NCBI GenBank assembly: GCA_965644295.1
Contig: CBFFRP010000145.1
Coordinates: 62,001 to 126,000, forward strand
Direction: 5' to 3'
Origin: Paraphysomonas bandaiensis
Lineage: Eukaryota > Chrysophyceae
Length of the DNA stretch: 64,000 nt
Both the position numbers and the translations under genes were made by a program. Below, in pieces: positions 56,281-64,000 of this stretch (positions within the stretch are counted from its first letter, which is position 1; each line of letters starts with the position of its first letter). Below the pieces are notes generated by a model. It had not been told where the DNA came from. It was given only the letters and a program-made list of their open reading frames with translations, and searched no databases.

Positions 56281-58638
56281 TCACCGCCGTGCAAGCGTAG
56301 CCTTTAGAGAATGCCATTTTTTCAGACACTGATAAACATTTAAATCGCGACTACAAAAACGCAACATAAACTTACACAATTTCTTCAAAACATCTTCTAC
56401 ATTTTCCAGGCTACACGGCTTAGTGATAACATCATTTGCACCAGATAGCATAAACCCTTCAATATCTTCAGGTGTAACATTTCCGGTCAAAAAAACAATC
56501 ATCCCCTGATATCCCATAGTTCGAATAAGTGCTGTGGCATCTGTACCACACATTTCCGGCATAGTGGCATCCATAAATATCAAATCAAAAGGAGAGTCAG
56601 AGTCGATCGACTCTCGTACTTTATCCACCGCTTCAAGGCCATTCTCTGCTTGAGATATGTGACCAACTTTAGGTTCAATTAGACGGGTTAGCATCTTTCG
56701 ATTCACTGCGGAGTCGTCAACCACAAGAACCTTCACATCACTTTCACTTAAAGAATTTTGTTCACAAATACCACACGTCGGAAGGAAACTCTTCTCAGTT
56801 CGCTGACGTGGAGTTGTGGCACTGAATACCTGGTTAGTCGCCTCAGAAGCAACATCCAGCTCCACAAAGAACAAAGAGCCTACGCCAGGCTTAGAAGTGA
56901 CTCCTATGCGTCCCCCATGAAGGTCCATTATCTTCTTAGATACTGAATATATATAACATATTACAACGCGAGAGATGTGTGATGCATGCAAGTACACTCA
57001 CTCCATAAGCCAATGCCTGACCCACCACCATTTTGCAATTGGGCTGCATTAAACTGAACAATCTCTCCAAATAATTTTTGCTGATTTACCTACAAAACAA
57101 TAAAAAATGTACCCAAATAGGCTGAGTGTATACCGGTGATATTCCTACTCCGTTGTCACGCACTTCGATCCGCACAACGCTGCTGTACAATTCATGCGAA
57201 GTATCATATACTTTGCTTGTTCGAATTCCTGTTACCGCCCTGTGTACATTATTTTCGGGAGAACATGATGCTTTTTCAGTCAAATATGCGTAGACATCAA
57301 CTTGACCCCTCTTGGAAGTAAATTTTAATGCATTTGAAATTAGGTTTCTCAGAACTTGGCTGATCTTTCGATAGTCAGCATTGACGTGAATGTTATATGT
57401 ACTCAGATCAGGGTCGATGCGTGAGGTACCGGTATGTGTATAACACACTTCCTTCTGGCGAGCCTGAGTAGAGTTAGCACATAGTGCAGATGATCAACAA
57501 CTATACCTGAGCACCGAAAGGGTCTGCAACATCTTGGATTAAGCGGACAACAGACACGTATTCTTTCTCTAGCATAACACTACCAGCCTCCAGCTTATTG
57601 GCTAGAAGAAACTCATTCAGGATGTCAATTGCTACTTTACAAGAAGCATTAACATCGTCAAGAATACCCTTGAAATCGGCGCAATTTTGAGCTACGCTAT
57701 CCCACTCTTTGGTCAGCAGCTGAATACCCATGTAAACTGCATTCAGAGGTGTCCGGATTTCATGAGACATGTAGCTTACGTAATCTCGCTTGGTCTTAAT
57801 AGTATGCTGTCATGACATAATTACAAATATATCAATGAGATGCGAAACAAACCTCAGCAATGGACTTATCATGCCTTGCTTGGCGTCCAGGGATAGTAGT
57901 CGCAAGAATGCAGATTATCATGTCAACATATCCTGTGTTTCTTAAGTCACTGGTCACAATTAGCAATACAAATTTCAAGACAATATTCAATGTAAAAAGG
58001 AGTGGATAAAACATAGCGTACAACGCATCTACTTTGGCCTTAGGAGATAATATCATTGATTTGTGCCAGCGATGCAAAACAATCACACCAACAATGAGTG
58101 CAGTTGCAACTGATATCCCACGACAGATTGAATTCCAAGAATATGTAACAATATCAGGTCGGAATGGTCTCCACAGAAACGACTGCATAACGAATATGGT
58201 CAATACCCACACACAACCTACTGTTACCACGGTTTTCCATGAGCACCCATCGTATAACAAAAGGCTCAACAGCGCCCCTCGAAGCAAAATCTCTCGTGCC
58301 AGCAAACCAACAAAAGCAAACGGAACAGCACCGGATGTTCCAGCCACAGCATATGCGATGTAAGTCATTAGTCCGGGGAGTGCTAACGAGAGAACTATCA
58401 AATATCGCGGAAGAATGTCACGAAGTGGTAAGCGGAAGTCAAGCAGCGTGTCCAGAGCCATCGGTAGAGCAGCTGAAAATGTGGCGATAAGAGATGCATT
58501 GAAGAGGTACCCACTGTATAAGTCAACTGAGGCGAAAAACAATGAATCAGAAAAATTCTGATTGGTCAGCACAGGCAGGATGGAGGAGAGAGCAGCTAGT
58601 AGGGTCATAGTGATACATATCTCGCAGGCGTACTTCAT
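56281..58638 (-). CDS. Membrane hybrid histidine kinase (multi-TM sensor, HisKA, HATPase, receiver)
   Basis: Two-component sensor with both transmitter and receiver. Five exons on the minus strand: 58638-57853, 57806-57507, 57463-57134, 57089-57002, 56942-56281, giving 721 residues; introns 43-59 nt. The N-terminal ~240 residues hold about seven hydrophobic segments and form the membrane sensor. The HisKA H-box is MSHEIRTPLN (phospho-acceptor His277). The ATPase domain has the N-box VLRNLISNALKF, G1 DNGVGIS and G2 GGGSGIGLWIS, and ends GGRIGVTSKPGVGSLFFVELD. The receiver has VVDDSAVNRKML, phospho-acceptor Asp626 in IFMDATMPEM, a Thr in VFLTGN and Lys in ITKPCS. All catalytic positions look intact. 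The partner HPt protein is not in the window. Architecture and intact motifs suggest an active kinase; the ligand is unknown. Confidence 0.92.
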
Positions 58639-59184
58639 GGTAGAGGCGCAGTGCAGTGCAGAGCATTAACTGGCGAACCAACACTGTCGAGCTATATATT
58701 GCTACAGTTTGATGGCGAATAACAAGCTCTGACTGGTGCGGTGTGACAGTGATGTGTGTCTTGTCTGTGGGAGTGAGGGGATAGTGCAGGGGCCAAGTGA
58801 CAGCAGTGCGGAGTGGGACCCATACGCTGGAAGTCGAGTGTTCATACAGGAGCACACTGGATATGGATGTGTTTTTTTGGGTATCTTCAACATGATGAAG
58901 TCGTGTGTGAGGTGAAAGAATTCGATTCGTCGAATGAAGCATCCTCTATATTTATTGGAGGTATATTATTGGCTTCTTACTCTTCAGTGATATGTTCAGT
59001 GTAGCAATTACTGTATATGGCCGGCATACTCCACACTACAGCACCATATACAACAGCACTGCTGCAGCTAACGTTACGGTTCATCTTGAAACAGCGGAAC
59101 AGTGAGACATGCATAAGAGATCGTCTCAAGAGTCTCTCAGCCTGCCTATAACTGACTATCGAGAGGAATGTAGGCATAGAAGAC
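58639..59184. promoter_or_regulatory. Divergent promoter region, histidine kinase / MATCAP-like gene
   Basis: 546 bp between two divergent start codons, less AT-rich than other spacers. The local open frames look non-coding. No defined promoter motif recognised. Confidence 0.35.
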
Positions 59185-60778
59185 ATGTTTTCAAAACTTC
59201 GACCCACTAATGAAGCTGCAGAGAAAAGAAGATTTTTTGCTGCCGTGAGGAGAGGAAAGGTCTACAATCCTCTATTTCAGTACTCAGATGAAGCGTTTTG
59301 TCAAGAAGTAATTGCTGCTTTTGATACTGTGTTTTATACCAATGCTTACGCGGAGATGGCGGAAAAGATTCTAGATGCGGTGATTGCCAAATACGGGGAT
59401 GGCGCCCAATACAAGGCCCTCGTTTGGGGACGCCAAATCAGGTAGATATACACTGTTTGCTTACACTTGTCTAAATTTGTATGTTAGTCCGAAGCATTCA
59501 CTCAACAGGGCAAGAGAGTATATTCAAGAGCACAATCTTAGTGCCAAAGCTGTGATGGGCGATACTATGGTGACTACAATGGGAAACAAAACACTGAATC
59601 TTGTTCCTACACCAGGATATTACAGGTAAGTGTCATCCGTTGGTCATTATATAGTATGACGAGGTCATTATAGAGATATTCGCCTGGAGAGTTTGCTTGA
59701 CCACGAACTGTCAGTGCACTATATTCGACGGGTCAATCATCGAAACCTAGAGTCCAACATAAGGTATGTGATATACATTGTGAACACCACTTCTGCAGGC
59801 GTAACGATCGAAGCAATAGTTTCAAGAACTATCAACAGTGTTTTATTACTATTTTTGCTGAGATATACATTTACTTATTGTGTATTCGTATTTTTCATGC
59901 TACTAGCCGACTACGGTGTCACTGATTTATGTAGGAAAAGTCTTCGTGGCCAGCGTGCCCAGTGGGTGTCATCCCAGCTCTCCACGGAGCATACCGTTCA
60001 GCCCAATATCTCGCGGCTGCTGGAGAAGCAGTCTCTTACAATGGATGAGGAGGGACTGGCCTCACTTGTGACGCACGCCTGGTATACGAACTGCTATCTA
60101 CTATTCCAGCCAGCGCTATGCAACTATATTGTACATCAAGCTAGAAGACTATCCTTTCATGACCTGTATCAACTCATTGTAAAGAAAGGGTATTGTGTGG
60201 ACGAGGATGATGCCTGGACACAGGTACAAAACTATGGTAGAGATTTTTTATGTGCATCAACTGTGCAGTATATATCGCGATTTGGAATCTAAAACAATTG
60301 TACTTTTTGTTGAGATGTTTTGCTTATGAGTCAATAAATATTAATATTTATTGCTCTTTGTTCAATAGGTGATGCGAGCGAAACGAGGATGCCGAGACAC
60401 GTCAATACCAGGGGCATTTTGCAAAGACATCCTCTACTTTATAGGTAGCTGTTGTTGCATATACAAGTTGCTGTTCTCTGTTCTCCTGCCCGTTGAAATG
60501 TCTAGGTATTGCTCACGTTTTCCCAATCTACAGGGGCCATAAGACTTCTTGACGAACTAGACCGCGTCGATTTACGCCTTCTCTTCCTAGGAAAGCTACG
60601 ACTAGAGGAGTATTATAGTCTCTCCCGGTATTTATGTCAGAATCTTCATGATAGTATTTCTTCTGATGAACAAGGAAAAGCATGTTTACCACATTTTCTG
60701 GCTACTCCAAGTGACGCAGAAAAGTATATGGAGAGACTACAAGCAGTGAAACGCGAAAACTTTAAATTTTGTGTTTAA
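59185..60778 (+). CDS. MATCAP/DUF1704-type metallopeptidase (possible tubulin tyrosine carboxypeptidase)
   Basis: Related to KIAA0895-like proteins, of which MATCAP removes the C-terminal Tyr of alpha-tubulin. Six exons: 59185-59441, 59488-59625, 59674-59763, 59935-60223, 60369-60444, 60534-60778, giving 364 residues. Family signals seen: YNPLFQYSDE near residue 26; ILDAVIAKYG; AREYIQEHNL; TLNLVPTPGYYR; the zinc motif HELSVH (His142-Glu143-x3-His147, the HExxxH pattern of this family, with only one residue more than in HExxH); LTMDEEGLASL; then VMRAKRGCRDTSIPGAFCKDILYFIG. Introns are 46-171 nt, each restoring frame and family similarity. At 364 residues it equals the catalytic core only, without the long disordered N-terminus of animal MATCAP. 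The tubulin substrate is inferred from family. Confident in the family. Confidence 0.87.
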
Positions 60779-61731
60779 TGGAAATCTAAAACCATAACCT
60801 TCGCCACACTGATTGGTATGACTGCTGCACTATATATGCGTGAAGATTTACTGTATTAATCGGATTTTCATTGTCGTATACTGTAAATTTATTAAAGTCT
60901 GTCTATAATATATATATAATATATACTATTGGAAATTGAGACTATGTTAGTGTGAATTATACAGGAACATATAAGCATATGTACACATCAACTGAGTCAA
61001 TTGGCTATGTGCCCAATCCCAAAGTGCATTTAAGATATTGCTTTTGAAATAGTCCACTATGACATGGTAAATGTTGAGTTGACTTTACCAATTGCACTCT
61101 ATTAACTCACTTTAATAGCACAGTATATATCGCATCATACTGCGGGACTCAACAGTAAAAATTATTTATTTCCAATCTTCCAATGCATAAGAGGCTATTT
61201 TTAGCGCTGATTCTACATACTCACTTAAACCTTACGTGCTCAAACCCTTCGCCATGTCAACTGCTCGTGTAGTCGTGTAGATCACAGATTCCAACAATGC
61301 CATAATAGCTCTCCCCTACCTTGGATGTATACATGTATAATGTATACATGGAGCTTCTTTTCGTCTATGGTCAATGTATGCGTTAATTGGCCTGCCAAGG
61401 CATTGGTTAGCTTACTTATCCCTTAAAATACATGCATAGATCACGCATATATAATTAGCACGATCACTACACTAGGGTACTTCATAGGAAGAGGGAAACA
61501 CGAATTTCGTATTTTCTCCTATCTCTTCTACCGAGGGCTCGCCAGGACTAACTATTGTTGTCAGTTTTGTGCTGGTGATACACTTTTGGCACTACACTAA
61601 TATTAAGAAGAACATTTCATACACCTAAAATATAAATCGCACATACCGTAAAGCTCGCTAATATCTTTATTTACCACAAATATATACATATACAAAAAAT
61701 TAGCCGCAATGTTTTACACATGACAACAACA
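60779..61731. other. AT-rich spacer
   Basis: Convergent 3' ends on both sides. A perfect palindromic patch, ATGTATACATG...ATGTATACATG, lies near 61325-61351. No gene seen. Confidence 0.45.
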
Positions 61732-62118
61732 CTACGCATCGGCCGATAATAAATGACTACGCAAAATTACATTAGCACATCTTTCGACGTTGGATCTCTG
61801 AGTTTGGCACATGTTGGGGGTCTTGATTTGACATTGCTGCAGCTTACTGATATAGCCAGCGCATTTCCTAGTAACATCACCATATGCTCTGTCGACCGAC
61901 TTCCTGCACTCCTGAAGCTTGACACTTTCTCGTTTCACACAGTCCGTATCGCCCTGGACACATGGTTTCGCGAGCTTGTTGCAAAGAGAGTAGTCGTGCT
62001 TCAAGTGCGCTGCAGCTATCTGCTGAGGCTGACTGAAAGTAACAAACGCGCTATACAGGCAGGCCATGTACATGGCAGCAAGCAGCAGAACTTTCACAAC
62101 ATCAACCCCACACTTCAT
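61732..62118 (-). CDS. Small twin-CX9C (CHCH-like) protein with N-terminal hydrophobic segment
   Basis: Single exon, 128 residues. Cys86-x9-Cys96 and Cys104-x9-Cys114, separated by seven residues, form a twin-CX9C coiled-coil-helix pattern. In mitochondrial intermembrane-space proteins this is oxidised by the Mia40 system. More Cys precede it (46, 53, 60, 71). Residues 7-28 (VVKVLLLAAMYMACLYSAFVTF) form a hydrophobic helix that may be a membrane anchor or signal. That helix is unusual for classical CHCH proteins; if it is a signal peptide, the Cys pattern would instead mark a secreted disulfide-rich protein. Open frame, acceptable start and regular Cys spacing support a real gene. Exact family not recognised. 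Confidence 0.62.
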   Translation of the reverse strand: MKCGVDVVKVLLLAAMYMACLYSAFVTFSQPQQIAAAHLKHDYSLCNKLAKPCVQGDTDCVKRESVKLQECRKSVDRAYGDVTRKCAGYISKLQQCQIKTPNMCQTQRSNVERCANVILRSHLLSADA

Positions 62119-62531
62119 GTTTCGATCTCAGATTAGTGAGCTGGAAGCCTCCTGTGAGAACTCGCTCTGCCTGTGTACGCCTCCATGCTGCCTCAGCTCA
62201 TAGTGCTATACTACCACCGTATACCGCGTATACCATCCCCTTCACATGTACAGCAGCATACATCAGTGTATGTGAGCAGGCGTGCATGTATGTGTATGTA
62301 TGTGTGTACATGACTATGAGGCTCTTCAGTTACTCTTTCAGTTATTCGCTTCATACTTTAAGCAGCAGACTATCGACACACAGTGACTACATCTAGATGT
62401 CACCAGTGGTTGACTGGGCAGTCATCGCTGCGTAGGTCCATTAATATACCCAACTAGTGGCGCGGCTGCAGGGCTGTGGCGTTCTATAATCGCAATGCAG
62501 TGTCCATTCTCCGCAACGAATATATAAAATC
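62119..62531. promoter_or_regulatory. Divergent spacer, CX9C gene / RCC1 gene
   Basis: 413 bp between divergent starts. No motif I can defend. An in-frame TAA at 62487 fixes the RCC1 start downstream. Confidence 0.3.
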
Positions 62532-64000
62532 ATGGTAGTAATAATTAAGCGAAAGCATGTGAAGCCACCGGCTAAGTATGACAAGGAGCCGATTGCATTC
62601 GATTTGGATGAGTACAGTATCCGCGGGTATGATCCGCCCGATGAACAGGAGGGCAAAGGCGAGGATAGTGCTGAAGAGCTTCCCCCTATATATCCCACGG
62701 CATGGGGCTGGAATTCTAATGGAAGGTCGGGAAACATCACTGCAGATGAGGTACGAGAGCCGCGCTACACTCAGCACTCGGCAGGAAATCGTTTCATTGC
62801 CTGTGCCGCAGGAAAACATCATTCCCTGTTGGTATGCGATGATGGTAAGGTGTACTCATTTGGAGATGGGCGAAAAGGCCAGCTTGGATATGGTAACCCA
62901 TTCTTTGACAAACCTCCAAAGGGAGGACTGGTGCAGGTATTCCCTCGTGTAGTAAACCCAAGCGGCTGTTGCAAGTACAACAGAGATATTAAAGTGACTG
63001 AGGTTGCTTGTGGGTCCACTTTTTCGATTGCTCGTGAGGGCAGCGATGAAGATGGAGTAGACCTATGTCCCGGCCTGAAGGCCCTAGAGTTGTCTCTTGA
63101 TCGTCTTCGAAAGATTTTTCCTGACTGTCACAACGTGCAGTATGCATGGGCCCAGGCTAGGCAAGAGAGAGCAATTTTGAGTCGTTCTTTTGGAGGAAAG
63201 TTGGTCGCATGGGGAACAGGAGCCTATGGTGAACTTGGAATGGGACCTTACCACAAATTTTCTCCCTATCCCCAGATTATACCTAAACTAGACTTTGTAT
63301 CAATCGTGAAAGTATCAGCAGGTGCGCATCATGTGTTGGCGGTGAGTAGTACCGGGGTGCTGTACTCTTGGGGTATGGGTAGGTCAGGCAGACTAGGCCA
63401 CAAAAATAATGCTGACCAGCCTTACCCAAAGGAGGTTCAATATTTCCAGTTGTATCACGTGGAAACTTGTGCAGCTGGGGACGCACATTCAGCAGTAATA
63501 ATGACAAAGCGTCGGGTCAATGCTGATGGAACTCATACCAGAAGCTTGGCTTGCTTTGGAAGAGGTGCTCATGGACGGCTCGGGGTAGGGCATAATCGAA
63601 GCATTAGCAAACCAGCAATTGTCACACAATGGCCACCATCCTTTACATCTGACTATAAACTTATGCAAGTTGCTTGCGGAGGCGCACACACTTTGGCTTT
63701 GGCTTATCGAGAGGTTCCCAAAACACTAGCTAATCCCTACGGAATAGAGACATATGTTTCAGCTTGGGGGTTTGGTACCAATGGTCAACTTGGAGTAGGA
63801 AACTATTTGAAAGATAGTTTCGTACCAGTTAAAGTTCGTATGCCGAAATGGGAAATAGTGTGTGAAGTATCGGCAGGACGTTCTTGGTCGCTAGCTCGCA
63901 CTGTGGCGGGGGAACTATACTCTTGGGGTAAAGGGCTGAGGGGACAGTTAGGCCATGGAAAGCGAAGTTTCTGTATTGCACCCCAGAAGGTTGAAACGTT
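62532..64000 (+). CDS. RCC1-repeat (beta-propeller) protein, 3' end beyond window
   Basis: A frame of 489 codons opens at ATG 62532 and runs without a stop to the right edge. RCC1 repeats form a seven-bladed propeller used as a Ran exchange factor or, more often in protists, as a protein-interaction scaffold. Blade signatures seen: AAGKHHSLLVCDDGKVYSFGDGRKGQLGYG split over 62805-62893; VACGSTFSIAREG; LVAWGTGAYGELGMG; VSAGAHHVLAVSSTGVLYSWGMGRSGRLG; CAAGDAHSAVIM with CFGRGAHGRLGVG; VACGGAHTLALAY with AWGFGTNGQLGVG; VSAGRSWSLAR with LYSWGKGLRGQLGHG. The N-terminal ~50 residues are charged. A ~50-residue helical insert (around 63060-63190, EDGVDLCPGLKALELSLDRL) interrupts two blades, so this is not a minimal RCC1. 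No introns are needed in the visible part. Confidence 0.88.
   Translation, partial: MVVIIKRKHVKPPAKYDKEPIAFDLDEYSIRGYDPPDEQEGKGEDSAEELPPIYPTAWGWNSNGRSGNITADEVREPRYTQHSAGNRFIACAAGKHHSLLVCDDGKVYSFGDGRKGQLGYGNPFFDKPPKGGLVQVFPRVVNPSGCCKYNRDIKVTEVACGSTFSIAREGSDEDGVDLCPGLKALELSLDRLRKIFPDCHNVQYAWAQARQERAILSRSFGGKLVAWGTGAYGELGMGPYHKFSPYPQIIPKLDFVSIVKVSAGAHHVLAVSSTGVLYSWGMGRSGRLGHKNNADQPYPKEVQYFQLYHVETCAAGDAHSAVIMTKRRVNADGTHTRSLACFGRGAHGRLGVGHNRSISKPAIVTQWPPSFTSDYKLMQVACGGAHTLALAYREVPKTLANPYGIETYVSAWGFGTNGQLGVGNYLKDSFVPVKVRMPKWEIVCEVSAGRSWSLARTVAGELYSWGKGLRGQLGHGKRSFCIAPQKVET

Noticed and set aside
1-64000. tRNA genes, rRNA and CRISPR arrays
   Set aside because: No cloverleaf-like A/B box pairs, no rRNA core sequence and no spaced identical repeats were seen by eye; a tRNAscan run would be needed to be sure.

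Overview
The window is nuclear DNA from a flagellated microbial eukaryote. Evidence: short GT-AG introns (mostly 43-171 nt) in almost every gene; an axonemal inner-arm-type dynein heavy chain; Golgi genes (gamma-COP, SFT2); an RCC1-repeat protein; signal peptides; and AT-rich spacers with microsatellites and DNA transposons. A TGA-recoded glutathione peroxidase shows that selenocysteine is used. A hybrid histidine kinase fits many protists. The lineage cannot be fixed from the sequence alone. Reading is standard-code: the 12-kb dynein exon has no internal stops.

Layout. 1-8.1 kb: TRF4-type poly(A) polymerase (+), a class-3 lipase relic (+, broken frames), a MORN-repeat protein (+), an unrecognised Cys-rich protein (-), and a mini lipoyl-domain protein without its lipoylation lysine (+). 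9.7-16 kb: a membrane-anchored subtilase (+), a cluster of dispersed repeats, and an apyrase (-) whose 5' end abuts a (TACA)n tract. 16.3-28.7 kb: dynein heavy chain (+). 29-35 kb: another dispersed-repeat copy, the Sec-containing GPx (+), a CDIN1-type nuclease (-) and a second, larger (TACA)n tract. 36-40 kb: a transposon nest with hAT-like MITE copies around a complete two-gene PIF/Harbinger element.

40.6-51 kb: a secreted alpha/beta hydrolase (+), a three-RRM protein (-), a secreted PPC/DUF296 protein (-) and SFT2 (-). 51.5-64 kb: gamma-COP (+), a membrane hybrid histidine kinase (-), a MATCAP/DUF1704-type metallopeptidase (+), a twin-CX9C protein (-), and an RCC1-repeat protein (+) running off the right edge.

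Genes are single units, not operons. Functional links are loose: dynein heavy chain and a possible tubulin tyrosine carboxypeptidase (cilium/microtubules); gamma-COP and SFT2 (Golgi traffic); apyrase, subtilase, GPx, hydrolase and PPC protein (secretory or cell-surface). Exon joins were worked out by hand from splice signals, reading frame and remembered family alignments; no database search was run.
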